64,000 nucleotides of DNA from the NCBI GenBank assembly GCA_024349245.1, contig JALDNG010000005.1, positions 18,533,001 to 18,597,000 of the forward strand, written 5' to 3'. The translations under genes were made by a program, and so were the position numbers. Source of the stretch: Neodontobutis hainanensis. Taxonomy: Eukaryota; Chordata; Actinopteri; Gobiiformes; Odontobutidae. Below are positions 29,030-41,631 of the stretch, piece after piece (position 1 is the stretch's first letter; each line of letters begins with the position of its first letter). The notes beneath the pieces are model-generated. The model ran no database searches, had not been told where the DNA came from, and saw nothing but the letters and a program-made list of their open reading frames with translations.

Positions 29030-29260
29030 ATGGTAATAATAGTGGCTAGTTCTTAGCCACTATTATTAGCGCTTTTCAAGATACCCAAAGACGCTTTACA
29101 GAGTCCATTATTCAGTCACTCACTCCACAGTCACACACTGGTGGTGGTCTGCTACTTTTTTGAAGCCACAGCTGCCCTGGGGGAGACTGACAGAAATGTG
29201 GCAGCCATTTTGCACCTACGTACTCTCCAGCCATCTCCAAACAAGTAGATATGGGTTGTG
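29030..29260 (-). mobile_element. Fish SINE body (antisense)
   Basis: Contains AGCGCTTTTCAAGATACCCA, CGCTTTACAGAG, then a CACTCACTCC motif, a GGTGGTGGT motif and CCACAGCTGCCCTGGGG. This order is common in the 3' part of fish tRNA-derived SINEs read in antisense. No tRNA head is visible, so the copy looks 5'-truncated. Its 3' end abuts a hairpin at 29034-29068. Confidence 0.6.
29034..29068. repeat. Perfect 15-bp inverted repeat with 5-nt loop
   Basis: The arm 29034-29048 (TAATAATAGTGGCTA) is exactly complementary to 29054-29068, separated by GTTCT. It sits at the tail of the SINE remnant. Confidence 0.95.
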
Positions 29261-30470
29261 AAGAAGTAGATCCCTTTTAATTGACTGTTTGAAATGAAAT
29301 ATATTGAAATGGGGGAAGTTACAGTAGTGGCATTTCTAACAGCAAGTTTTTTGTGTTTTTTAAGACTTAATGAAAATAAAGTGTTAAATAGAGCAGAAGT
29401 CCAATTAATCACCCAACACAAAAGTTCTTAAAAGCCTTATCCATGTTTCTTAGGGTGTCTTATGTCACCATATTTATGTCGACATGAAACACCCCAATTT
29501 GTCATTTGTCTTTTTGCAGCATTTTTTTATATATCCCATCAAATATACTTATTTTATTGAAACCGTGTAAAATAACTGTTTATACAAATAAAAATAACCT
29601 AAAACATTACCGCTAACCAACTGCAAGCAACAAAAAAAAAGGGTAGCAATTTGTGGTTTTTTGATGTTACTGAGAAAATAGCATTGACAAGCAAATAAGT
29701 TTTAACAAGACAGCAATAACTGTGGCATTAAAACCACATCTTCTCTTTTGAGTTAGCGTGTTAGTTTTAGCAATTATTACTCTATATTATTGAATGAATG
29801 TTAAGGTAAAATCTTCAATATTTATCTATAACACTAAATATGAAATTTTTTTACATAAATGCACTTTCTGCTGGAGTGAGTAAGTTGAATATCCATTATC
29901 CCTTTAAAAATGTAAAAATGTCTAAACTGCTCCGACCACAGAGAGTCAAGACTATATTGAGACCATTGCCTCTCTTGCTAAAGCCTAGAAACTGGCCCAG
30001 GTTGTTGGGGAAAGTTCTGTTGGTCGTCCCAGAGCTGCTGACTCAACATTGTCTTTTATTTGACCCCGGGGTCCACAGAGAGTGAGACCAGCGTGGACAT
30101 GTACAGTCAGAGCCCATAAATCAACTGTGTCAAAGTCAAATTGAGAAACTAACTCAAGGAATAGGCTAATACACAGAAGTTTTCTAAAACTTAACATTCT
30201 ACAAAAGTTCAGCTTTTAGAGATAAAAATGTATCATAGAAATAATACATATAATACCTTGTTTTTGCAAAAAGCCAGCTAGCTAGCTTCAAGCTAAATTA
30301 GCAAACATATTGGGAATCCATTAAAACAACCATGACTGTGTGCACATATTATTTCATTTACTGTAATTCCCTCATTTATGTCCATACATTTTAGTGTTTT
30401 CTTAATGGGGTAAAATTACCTCACAACAGTTTAAGGTATAAATGATTACAATTTTCTCACTATATGTTCT

Positions 30471-30745
30471 ATAAATGGCGGCACAGTGGCAAAGTGCCAC
30501 GCCTGCCTCACAGGAAGGTCCTGTGTTCGAATCCCATCCAGGACAGGGCCTTTCTGTGTGGAGTTTGCATGTTCTCCCTGTGTCTGTGTAGGTTTCCTCC
30601 AGGTACTCCGGTTTCCCCTACCAACAAAAACATGTACAACAGTCCCCCCCAAACACACATGGGGCCAGGACTCCCCTGCAAAAGAGATTTGTAGTCTCAG
30701 TGGGACTTCCCTGGTTAAATAAAGGTTAAATGAATAAAATAAATG
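30471..30745 (+). mobile_element. V-SINE
   Basis: A tRNA-like head with a B-box-like TGTTCGAATCCC (about 30526) leads into the conserved V-SINE core, TTCTGTGTGGAGTTTGCATG, and GGTTTCCTCCAGGTACTCCG. The tail reads TTCCCTGGTTAAATAAAGG, shared with LINE 3' ends. ATAAATG occurs at both borders (30471-30477 and 30739-30745) and may be the target duplication. It is a retroposed repeat, not a tRNA gene. Confidence 0.85.
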
Positions 30746-30893
30746 TCTGCACATTGCAATGATGTCTGCCATGTCTGTAAAATGCCTTATTTCTTTTTCA
30801 TGAAGATCATCTTTGCACCGAAAAATGGTTGCATTGGTGTGCAATCTACTTCATTTCATTGCATTGTATTTGTACATGTGTAATGACAATAAC

Positions 30894-30921
30894 ATCTATC
30901 TATCTATCTATCTATCTATCT
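30894..30921 (+). repeat. (ATCT)7 microsatellite
   Basis: A pure tetranucleotide run of 28 bp read directly from the sequence. Confidence 0.95.
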
Positions 30922-32757
30922 GAAGTAAATAACCCAATTCTGTGAAAAAATGGTAGCTATAAACAAAGTTACATTAAATTAAAGAGGTTATTTTAATCAG
31001 AAAGCCTCAGATTTGATTGGTTGAACTCTGTGTTCATGTGGTCCCTACTTTGGTGCGTTTACCTAAAGCTAACGGATATGGGGGACTCATGAACTCTACT
31101 CTATAGTTCAAAATGGCAGACAATTGTGTAATTTTTTGATGAGCAATTATGCAAGTTGGTAAGAAGTACATCTTTACAATGTGACTTACTGAAAGTATTG
31201 AAGATCACAATCAATCGTCAGAATGACTAAATAAATAAACTAATTCCATGTCCTCATAATGCAATAAATTTAGACCATGCTTGTCCTCATGTCCCTTTTT
31301 TCCTCTTACTTAAGATATACATAATAAAAACCTCCTCCAGTGTCACCTTGTTTGTTGTGTTGCTAGTTCTACTTATTTGCTCAAATCTTAAACTCTGTCT
31401 ATCGCCCCCTACAAGTTGTTTAATATAACACCAAAGTCAATGTAGATAACGTTTGCAAAGTCTGACACAATAACGTTTGTAATGGTCTGTTCAAATTGCA
31501 AACGTAATGGGGCAGAAATGAGTCTTTCTAATGAGGGGGGTGTATTGTGATTTTATACGAACAAAGTTAGGTACATTTTAAAATGCAAAAAGAGTCAGGT
31601 TAGGTCTTAAGATATTTTTAACCTTTAGATGCGGACCGAGCTAACAAACAGAGTGCATTTGCAGACCAGATCAAAATAAAAGCAAGGGGGCAGATTTGAC
31701 CTAGTGGCCGTAAGTTTGACAATGATGCTAATGCATGTAAACGAGCCTCCCATCTGATCCACATTAGCCGACTGAAAACAGCTCCTCTCCAAGAGCTCAT
31801 CATAATTACCCAAGTGTGTCTAAAGTTGAGTGATGCCATCAGCAGGCACCATCACAAAAGCGCAACAGCTGCAGCCACAGAAGCTGCGTTCGTCGACCAC
31901 AATGGACCTCCTGCCAGTGCAAACCCCATTCTGAGGCTTCTCCTCCGCACCGAGACATCTGCCCACATACTTCCACATTAACATGCAAATCACATTTAGA
32001 CAGGGCTCCTTCCTCCTGCCTCGGCCAGTACTGCAGCCAAATCAAAGTTAGTTTGAGTGAGAAGATGCTCTGGCGCATTGGGGCGAGACTGAAACGTTTA
32101 ACCACACACGATGGAGGAGCCAAAGTGGATACTACGCCTGGTCTGGGAGACTCGACTCAGACTGGAGTTCTCAGATATGCCCTTGAGTGTGTCTGCTTCC
32201 ATTACATTTACAAGTCAGGGCTCGCCTGCAGTGGAATACTGTATCATGAGGGTTATACATATTCCCAGCACTATAGGGTACGTGGTGAGATCTACAATGT
32301 TCATTCCAATTATTCAATTAAAATACAACCCTTATCACTTTTGTTCATTAATGTAAAAACATTTTCCATATTTAGTCCAGTGCAATGATTCCAAGTGTAA
32401 TTCATTATAGTGGGATTTTATTTATTATCTTTTGCCTGTTTATTCTTTATCCTATAGCTATTAACTAATATATATTAGAGTGGGTGTAATCAGGCTCATT
32501 CTAAACAGTAACAATGTGCATTCAAAAACAAATATAGTTATTAGAAGCTATTTTGTATATCAAATCCAACATAGAGTCGTGTCCCCATCAATGTCAAAAT
32601 CAAACCCTTTCCTTTGGTATGTGATAGATGGAAACAAACTCTTCTTCATACAAAGGCATACCCTACATCTAGCTTTACAATGGAATAGCGATATAGTATC
32701 AGTTTCGGTGAAAAGAGAAAAGAATGTCTAAAAAGAGGCGTTGTAAGTGGCTCTCAC

Positions 32758-33005
32758 CTTGTTGGCATTCCAGTGTGCGTCTCCACGCGTGCATCCAAAC
32801 ACAGACTCCTCAGATTTGGAGAGAGCACATAACCTATTCCTTTAACAAGGTTCGCACCGGGGCTTGTTTACAGAGACGTGAGGCTGCTGTGTCCACGCAC
32901 GGAGCAGCATGGTGCACAAATATATCCCTCCGCTCTGCGTCTTGCCAGCCGCTGTCAGACTGACGCCGCCGACCTACCGCTGCTGCTTCTGTGTGGATGG
33001 ATGCA
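32758..33005 (-). other. Proposed untranslated exon 1 of LRRN1
   Basis: A minus-strand donor reading AAG|GTGAGAG places an exon end at 32758. The sequence just upstream of it is the most CpG-rich in this part of the window and is preceded by a CCAAT box. Distance, strand and the known two-exon structure of vertebrate LRRN1 make this the best first-exon candidate. The 5' boundary is a guess based on the CCAAT position. Another unseen exon could be used instead. Confidence 0.45.
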
Positions 33006-33140
33006 GGCGAAGAAGAAGGATCAAAACACCTGGCGCTGTGCGGGGCCGGTCAGCTGATCCCGCAGAAGGCGATTGGCTGAGAAGAGCTGTTTGTCACCGG
33101 CAGACCACGCCAAAGCGGAGCGCCATCTGCTCCGGCTTCT
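32860..33140 (-). promoter_or_regulatory. CpG island, candidate LRRN1 promoter
   Basis: More than 20 CpG dinucleotides occur in about 280 bp, against near absence in the flanks. A minus-strand CCAAT box (CAGCCAATCGC) lies at 33072-33076 and no TATA box is evident, as in many CpG-island promoters. It is the only strong CpG island upstream of LRRN1 in this window. Confidence 0.55.
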
Positions 33141-33171
33141 TCTTGTTGTGATGAGAACAAAGGCGGGAGAG

Positions 33172-33213
33172 TGGGGTGGGGGGTGAGGTGTAGGAGGGTG
33201 GGGGCAGGGGGTG
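33172..33213 (+). promoter_or_regulatory. G-run tract beside the CpG island
   Basis: Six or so runs of three to six G on the plus strand, including GGGTGGGGGCAGGGGG, could form a G-quadruplex. It lies just distal to the proposed LRRN1 promoter. Confidence 0.5.
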
Positions 33214-35273
33214 GCACATGGCACACAATTTCCCCCCTCCCTCACTCCTCAAGCTAAAGCTAAACCTACAGGCTGTGCCTTTGTCTGTTCACCACTGGCT
33301 TAATTGCTGAACCAGTGCTTTTTCATTGACGGTCTTTCAATGTGAAACTCCCAAAAAAACATTACCCCAACTCAATCCACATGGTGTACAACATACAGTA
33401 TGTATTCAGACTTTAATGGTGCTTTATCATGTGATCCTCTTGTACAAATGTGCAGCCTGATATTTCTTTATCATGTGGAGTATGATGGTGTATAGGCTCT
33501 CCCCAATGGCTTTAATGTCTAGGACAAATAAAATACTGCTGACATTAAAAGAGAAAATGCAGGTGCCACACAAGTTGTGTTTCTACATAACTCTTAACTA
33601 AAGCAAACTTTCAAAACTTTATTAGAAGAAAGAAAAGGTTAACTCTTTCTTTGAAGCAGTGCGAGACGTTTAAGGTATCATCATATCCTGCAGCAGTGTT
33701 TACGGGTTATTACAGACTTTTCGAACATTAATTTAAGAATGCTGCACTAGTTTCCTACATTTTAGGGACTCACTATTGAAATAGATTGAAAATGTTCTGA
33801 TGAATTTAATGCAATGTAAACATTAAATACAAATTTGTAGTTTTTAATTCACAAAGCAATTGCCATAAGACGCCAACCTCATCTAACACTCAAAACACTC
33901 TCTGCTAAAATTTGCTTGCTTTGTTTTCAAAATAATAACATTTAGCATTTCTATCTGAAATAGGATTATCACAAGAACAAGACAAGCTTGAGAAAATGTT
34001 GTTGATTTTATCTATTTATTTTTGGCTCTCCTCTTTATGAATTTGCTCTTGAATTTACTGACTGTAGTTAACGTCACCATTTGAGAAGGCCAGCACACTG
34101 ATGGAACCAAAAGCCGAAAGGTTACCAGAGGCCTGGGGTAAAGCTCAGTGTCATGACTTCACCCTGCACCTTTTTCTTTTCTGGTTTTGTCTAAAAAGCC
34201 ATATAAACCTTAAAGATAACCATAGTCTGCCATGTTTGTTTACTCCAAAGTCTGATCTGGACACAGAGATAGTTTGTTAAATTTCCTTCAGAGACAGGAC
34301 TGGAAGGACTGAAACACGACCGAAACTGACCAAAACATATTTTTATTGTGGGGTCTCCCACTTCTTTGAAAATCTCTTTCATTTCGTGCCAGGATTTACA
34401 AAGCATTTACAGAACTGCTAAGACATGGCTGCTTTTGAGAAACTGGACCACAAATAACATTGTTTAGGTTTAGTGACACAAATTGCTGATCAATTGAACA
34501 AAGGGTTCAAATACAACAACATATTTATGTGTATTTTAAGTCAGCCTGAATATTTGGGATTTTTTATTGTACCACCCAACACTGAAGTCATAACTCCTCA
34601 GTAAACCTAATCCAGTCTTAAATCACTTGCTGCTGGAGTTTCAAACATGAACCCCACATTCTGGAAGAGTGAGATACTTTTTGTCGTCCAAAACACTTCT
34701 CCCATAAAGGTTTTAGGCGGCGCGGTTGTAAAGCTGCATGCACTGTCCTCTAGAATCAATTTGCTCCATGAGTGTCCTTCACTTTGAAGAATCTCTGTTT
34801 TAATGCACTCCATCACAAGACAGAGAGCTGGCTTTTAGAGACAAAGAAAAAAACTACATCTGCCATCAGGGAAATGCTTATCCCATAGTTTTATTACACA
34901 ATCTGCATTTGATATTTAAAGTATGTATTTTGTCTGCCAGTGGCTTACTTGCGGAATATAAAGTACTAGGCTTACGGTAAAACTTGGAACTAGTCAATGC
35001 TGTGAAAGTGTTCACTGGGAGCTTTAAATGGAGAATGGCATTGAGTTGAGGAGGTAGGCTAACTCCAAAGAGGGATGAAAATTTCCTACACAAATTCTGT
35101 ACACAAAATCTATTCACTTTATGAGCAAAGTGAAGTGGGTTGTTTCATTCAAACCAATTTCCAACAACATCAATCCTACCTGACCAATCACAACCGTTTA
35201 TCTAAGAAGCCCAGTTGGTAGTAATCTCTGATTGGTTATGTTTTTCAAATTGCATTCAGAGGTGCTTTAGGCC
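33214..35273. other. Non-coding stretch, no gene recognised
   Basis: AT-rich DNA with no domain-bearing frame and no repeat that I recognise. Confidence 0.5.
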
Positions 35274-35975
35274 CAGTCCCAATTCTCTAACTTACCCATA
35301 TCCCTTCCCCTTAGCCCTACCCCTTGGCCCTCCAAAGGGTAGAATTATGGTCCTAAGAAATGGGACACATTAATGTATAATAAGAACTCTAATAAAATAT
35401 CATATTACATATCATACGTCATCATATAACATATACAACATAACGTATTCAAGTCTTTATAATATAGGCTCTATCTGTTATCTTATAGTAATAAACTATA
35501 TTATAACATCCATCCATGGAAACATCATCATCATACAGCGTATGAACACTTTTTGAGTATTGTATTTGAGTATTTGAGTATTTGAGTTTTGCTCTGAAAA
35601 GTATCAGCAGCTGTTTCCTCAGTCCCTACCACAGACATTAGACACAACCAGCACAAAAACCAAAAGGACTGTTCCTTTACCACAGATCATTTTATACTGA
35701 CAAAAAAACAGTCAGCTGTGTTAAGCATGAGCCAATAAAAAGTTCTGCAAATATGGGACTGTGACCTGTCAGTGTGAGACGTTAGCAAACACATACAGAC
35801 ATATTTAAGAAACATTCCAATGAGAAAACATGTCAGTGCATAAACAACTTCAATACTAAGGGAACATAAAACAGCGCTGTCATAATTTTAAAGTTCCTCC
35901 AAAATCTTTGTTTGGAGGGTGTACAGTCCTACTCCTTACCCCTTCCTTTTGATCCAAATGAGTATTGGGACACTG
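35274..35975. mobile_element. Possible non-autonomous DNA transposon with short inverted ends
   Basis: The segment starts CAGTCCCAAT and ends ATTGGGACACTG, an imperfect terminal inverted repeat. CCCTCCAAA (left) and TTGGAGGG (right) add a subterminal match. The interior is non-coding, with a short GTATTTGA tandem repeat at 35565-35587. The part 35533-35697 recurs at 62924-63069, showing that it belongs to a dispersed family. No clear target duplication was found. Confidence 0.45.
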
Positions 35976-37974
35976 ATTTGTCTGTCATGAATGCAGGGCA
36001 GAACTGGGACTGGTCCTTATTCTGTGTCCATTAGTCCTGCCCCTCGGAAATCAACATTTATGTTCTTATGTCTATTTCCACTGTATAGCATGTATTGGGG
36101 TTGATCCTGAAGACCCTCCCTGTTTTGTTTTTGAGTTAGACAAAAGTCAGATTTTTCCGTTTCCTCTCCTCTTTTCTTCAAATCCAAAGGTCAGTTGTCT
36201 TATTTTATTCATTGCAGCCTTATTGAACAGTGATGCAAAATGTTGCATTGCACCCTCAATAGATTTCTGCACCCGCCCACAATCATTCATTGATCAACTA
36301 TCCTAAATAGAGACACCAGGTGCCTGTAAGAAATGTTTAATCGAAAGCACAATAAAAACAATGTACAATAAAACACATAAAAAACATAAAGGTACAAGTC
36401 TAGGAAAAACAATATAAGATGGGTATAGCATCAGTCACAGTAGCTACACTGCTTGGGCATCAATCAAACCATAAAAGCCATCCATACATCTACTACTCAG
36501 ATGTGTGTTTTTCTTGTTTTGTCTTGATAAATTGCAGGGGTTCCAACTGTAGACCCAGACTTGTATCCCAAGACAAGGTTGACATTTGTCATTGAAGTGC
36601 TGCGCAGCTATAGCTCAGCTAAAAACAAAAAGCCTAACAAGTCGAACACTAACAAGACAGAAATGATCCTAGTCTCGTGTTATCCGTGTGTAATTGTTCT
36701 CATTTCTATTTATAGACTGTGATGTAAAAAAGCACTTTGAAGTCATTACACTGTTGAGACTTTAAGCATGACTGAACCATTTGAACTGAAAAGTTTAGCT
36801 CAGAACTTGGTGCTCAGCCAATAGTTTTTAATCATTGCACTTTATATCGTCTATGATGATGGAAGGGCTGGTACGTTGGACCAGGGAAGACATCTCATTG
36901 AATGTCTAGTTCAAATCTGATCTGATTGGAGTGGAGCTGTTGATTCTTATCACATTACATGTCCATTGTCTAGTTAAAAACAGATATAGCAGCAGTGTTT
37001 GTGCATTTCATTGCCTGAAAAAAATACACAAATGTAAATAAACACTCTAAACTCTCGAATCTCTAGTAGCGTTTCTGTGCATTTTACACCTAGGCTTTAA
37101 GTGGTGTCCCACCTGAATAAAACTATTCCTAATACGGCCATTTTAAATTTTTACAAAAATCAAGACAAAAATCTACTACATACATGACTATTAACACAAT
37201 TCAACAAATCTCTGTTCACCGCAGACAATGCTGCACCACAGAGCATACATTGTAATAAGCAAAAAATAAATAAATAAAATTCACTGACTCAGCACCAACA
37301 CTTGATTAATTAAACACAAAGTCCATCCTCTTTCCTCCAGAAGAGTTAAAATACTGTCGCACAGTTCAGCTGCTGTTCCAACAATAAATCCTTTTCTATT
37401 GCCACGTGGCTAAGGTAGTTTTCACACCTAATAATCTGGTAAACTCAGTTCAATTGGGGACTAAAGATGCACCATTGTTACATTCTCAGATGGTCTGGTT
37501 CGCTTTCACACTGCACTTTTTCAAACAAACCAAACCTTCTGAACAACACAGTTAACCCCCTCGCCTGTGGTGGTGCTAATTCAAATATTACTAATGAAGA
37601 AGACGTAAAAAACAATGAAGAAGAAATCTTGCTCATCTATTGGTCATTGCAGGAAACCGTCACAATAGAAAACAAACATGAAGCGGCAGATTGAAGCAGT
37701 CTTGGGCTTTTTGTTTTGTTTTTGGCAAATATATGAGACACGTATGTTACAACAATGGGCTCACCTTTCTACCATTTTTCTAACTCATTACTATTTTAAT
37801 GACTGACATAGAAAAGGTTTAAATTTACTGACAGTTAACAGATTACTGAAGTTATTACTAACCAACTTTTTTCCACTTTATTTTACATTTATTTCTTTAA
37901 TTTGGTCCCAAGCACACCCCTCAACGTAGTGTCAACTTGCTTTAATCTCCCGGAATGAGAAGAATTAAAGACAG
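35976..37974. other. Non-coding stretch, no gene recognised
   Basis: Nothing recognised except that 37430-37600, with GGTTCGCTTTCACACTG, looks like the left flank often seen in fish DNA transposons. It may belong to the PIF/Harbinger copy that follows. Confidence 0.45.
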
Positions 37975-38445
37975 ACAAAACTTTCAGGATGACAAAAATT
38001 TCTTTCCAGCATATTTGTGACATCTTGCGGCCCCGATTGATACAAAAACACACTAGATTCCGGCGCCCACTTCCTGTTGAGCTGCAAGTTGCAATATGTC
38101 TGTGGAGGTAAGCAAACAATTTGGAGTTTCGCTCCATCAGCCTGTTTGGCGTTGGCATCTCCACAGTCTGTATTGTAACACAAGAAGTTGCAATAAATGG
38201 GATAATGAAACATTAAAAACCCAGCTAAGGCCCAACTAAGGTAAGTGTCCAGGTCTTCAGGGATAGGTGGAGCTTACCCCAAGTGGCAGGTGCAGTAGAC
38301 ATTCCTCACACTGGCATTTTAGAACCAGCTGAGGATCCTGCTGATTATTACAACAGGTTGTGGTCAATCACAAAAGGAAATTTTGGGAGTTAATGTTGGC
38401 TGGCCAGGTAAAGTACACGATGCCAGAGTTTTGACTTGTCATTGT
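37975..38445 (+). pseudogene. Broken PIF/Harbinger transposase
   Basis: Translation from 37983 gives FRMTKISFQHICDILRPRL, then PLPVELQVAICLWR, a stop, then NNLEFRSISLFGVGISTVC. This is the N-terminal pattern of HARBI1-type transposases (FRMS..F..LC..L.P, VAVCLWRLAT..EYR, FG.G.STVC). After a gap, 38389-38433 encodes VNVGWPGKVHDARVL, matching the region around a catalytic Asp (GWPGSVHDARVF in relatives). The internal stop at about 38110, the missing middle and the absence of the C-terminus show that it is dead. HARBI1-type proteins normally cut and paste PIF/Harbinger DNA with a partner Myb-like protein; no partner is seen here. Confidence 0.85.
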
Positions 38446-40594
38446 ACAACAACAGAAGCCAAAATGGCTTATTGTTTCCAGGCTGGACCGAAAGATCTAG
38501 TGATGTGGATGTTTGTACATGGGAGCGCGCACTACGTCACATTCGGGTTGATTTCCCGGCAAAACCAGCCTGAATTCTGCACAATGAAAAAGAGACAACA
38601 GTTTAACAATGAAGGTCTCAGTCGTCTCATCTCATTATGCTCGGCTCCTAATTGGGCAAATAAAAACATTATTTGATCTTAAAAAGTGACTTATAGTCCC
38701 TTTAAAGTACAGTTTAATTACAATTTGTTTTAAACTAAAGGGACCAGCACTGTTGATTCTGAAGGCTTCAAGCATTCTGATTGGATAAAAGCTCCAACAT
38801 AAACATACACTGCTGGAAGCAGCGCAACCAAGAAAAAAATCTCTGTAATTTAGTTAATAGTAAAGTCAGTGATTCTTATATTGTTTAGGCCAGCAGAGAA
38901 AGCCTTGCTGGCCCTCACAGTCCACCACTAAAACTTTCACTGTTCAGTTACATAAGTGAATAAAAGCTTTTGAAGGTGGGTGCTTCATCTACTGTAAGAG
39001 TAGAGTGAGTGAGAGAAAAGTTCTTTCTAGATGATGTTGCCTTTTAATAAGTAGTAGAAAAGGAATCGATTTTTGTAATTACACTTTGAAAGGCTATGTT
39101 TCATAATAATGTTTCCAGTCATAACAACAACTGCTTACTTGAGTCTTTTACATGGGACATGAACTACAGTCTTCAGTTGAAAATTTCACCCGGATTTCTG
39201 TTAAATCCATGGCTCAAATCTTCAGTCCAGAAAAAGCTTAAAAATCACCAGGGCAAACCAAATTTAAACAATCATCTTCATAGCTGACATGTATGTTGAT
39301 CAGGGTGATCAAGAGAGAACAATACAATTTTGAACATTTCACCCACAGAGGAATCAGAACTTGAAAGCCCCTGCCCATTCCCTGCCGGTGCACAGATGAA
39401 CTGAGGATAAGCTTATATTGCCTGGATGGTATCAATGGTTGCAAGATAATAGTCTTCCTCCTGACTTCACATTACAGCTCATAAACTGCACAACAAAATG
39501 TGCCTAAATTGTGCCTTTATATCTACCCTTTTTAGGAATGACAGCAATTGTGAGTTTATTATTACTGTTGCCCTCTACACACTGCCCAATTGTGAGAATA
39601 TTTAATACAATGTCACGAATCATCATATCTGGAACGAGCCCATTACTTGTTTAATTGCTTGTGAAGCTAAAAATACTTATGGCATTTTTAGTCGGTCTAA
39701 ATGGCACTCCTCCCACACACCCAGCTTTCGTGTGTTCAAAGTATTGAGCACTCCCATCGATTGTCTCTGTTAACTCGGGCAATAAACACTGCAGTTTGTC
39801 AGCTCTTGTCATCTCGGGGGAAGAGGCACTGTGCATGCCAAGCTTCACAACCTGCTTCTAAACATTGTGGCAGAAATAACACGGCACCCGTCTCCGCAGG
39901 GGGAGGCGCACACATGCTCGCCGTCTCCAGGTGGTGTCTAATCGAGTGGACAGTGTGAGGGGGCCGCAAGGAGGTGGTGTGAAAATGATTGAGGGCCGGA
40001 GCATGAAGAGGCCAGGGCCAATGTAGCGTGGCATTTGGACAGCGAGTTTCCAAGAGGTCAAACTTTCAGGACAACTGGCAGTCAGCGTGAAGTCAGCCAG
40101 GAGGTGCACTCATTCCTAAAACACTGTCTGCCAAATCAATCTGTGTAATATACTCTATATATACTATATACAACATCAAAATGTAATTCCAAAGACTGTA
40201 TCTAATAAAGATAAACTATTGTTTAAAATAGATTGAGAAACATTACAGAAATTTGCTATTTGCAAAACTTTCGACACAATTTTCATTGTTAGACACATCA
40301 TTCAAAACTGTAAGACTATATTTGTAAATTTTTATACAACAAAAAATATTTTAAATTTCAATCAGCTGAACTCTGAACAAACATGTAAAGACACATCTGA
40401 CCAATTTGTATAACACAGTCTGATCACTATAAATACACTCAGTTTTTACCGGGCAGTTCTGGTCCAAAATTGGTTTCAAAATAATCCCTGTTTTTTGGTT
40501 CTTTCTATCATGATCCCTTCCATGCTGTGTCTTCTCATTCCCTCCTCTCTTGAATAAAGAAGAAGTCTGCTTCACAGCCTTTTCTTATAGAGTC
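38446..40594. other. Non-coding stretch, no gene recognised
   Basis: A GC-richer block at about 39885-40110 has conflicting frames and no recognisable domain. Otherwise nothing was seen. Confidence 0.5.
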
Positions 40595-40691
40595 CTCTTC
40601 TTATGGAATGGGCTCCCGGTGGAAAGTGCGGCAAGCTGACTCTGTTGAGGCTTTCAAAAACAAGCTCAAAACGTACTTATTTCACCAATAG
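40595..40691 (+). mobile_element. C-terminal scrap of an L2-clade LINE
   Basis: Translation gives LWNGLPVES, a one-base frame slip, then ADSVEAFKNKLKTYLFHQ and a stop. The pattern LWN.LP...F...LKT.LF closes the reverse-transcriptase ORF of L2/CR1-type LINEs. A 3'UTR-like tail follows. The rest of the element is absent, as in typical 5' truncation. Confidence 0.75.
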
Positions 40692-41631
40692 TATGGAGAC
40701 TGATTGATCATAGGTATAGGTTTACACTTTTGTAGCTGTAGGTACTCACTCAACCTCTCATATTATTATTACACCTGCCTATTTTTGTAGTAGTATTTAG
40801 CACTTTTTTTTCCTACCTTCTCCTAGGGTGTACGCAAACCTCTGACCTGCTAGTTGATGTGTCTATCCTTGCGAGGCCCTGGGCGGTTGTTGAGCTGACT
40901 CCACACCTGTTGTTCATTCTCCAAACACCACTGTTGCAGTTGTATGTATGGGGTATACATAAATGCGTGATTTGCTGATTTAATAGTCATGAAATAAGGG
41001 GCACCACCTAAGCGTAATTTAAACAGTTCGCTCAGAAAAATTGTATGTTAGTAGCCTATTCAAACAAAAGGGAAATTTCTGAAGGAAATGAGGTCTTGAG
41101 CCTTGATAGGAATGCTTGCAGGACCGGTAGGACTTCTGGTTCCAATTAGACTCTCAGATTCCCTGGGTCCAAAGATCCTTGGATGGCTTGAACAGCTGTT
41201 GAAAGTTTGCTACGTGCTACCTGGGTTAGCCCTTATGGCCATTTGGTAGAAGGCTTTTACAAACCAACAGGAAAAGACATGGTCCGGTCTTACAAATTAA
41301 GACTGTTTGGCATTTGTCTTATTCAATGAAAAATTTTAGTTTCTGTTTTGATAGCAAATGTCCAAAACAGCATTAGGGCATGGGCTTTTTCCGTGCTTGA
41401 AGCAAAACTCTGTTAATCTGCTGCCGCAGGTTCAAATCTTAATTAACAATGCAATTTTAGCAAAAGGAAAAAGGAAAAAATGGTAATGCGTTAACTGTAA
41501 AAAAAATGTAAAAGTAATTTAAAGTATGCTGTATTGAGTCAGTCAGAGGGCTTTGTGCAACTGAATTAAAAAAAATCCCGACAAAAAAGAATTGAAACAA
41601 AGACCGGCAAAACTTTTTATCATCTGGCGTA

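Larger units (their letters stand above)
17946..32757 (-). other. Proposed LRRN1 intron 1
   Basis: If the donor at 32757 and acceptor at 17943 are used, this 14.8 kb is a single intron. It contains no other recognisable gene. It holds a decayed Tc1, a deleted hAT, a hAT-like end, a SINE, a V-SINE and a TCTA microsatellite, listed separately. The stretches 23400-29000 and 30950-32750 show nothing I can name. Conserved enhancers are likely in such an intron but cannot be told from one sequence. Confidence 0.5.

Noticed and set aside
30478..30560. tRNA-like A/B-box sequence, possible tRNA gene
   Set aside because: It continues directly into the V-SINE core, so it is a SINE head. The same reasoning excludes 60040-60107 and 60622-60690 as tRNA genes.
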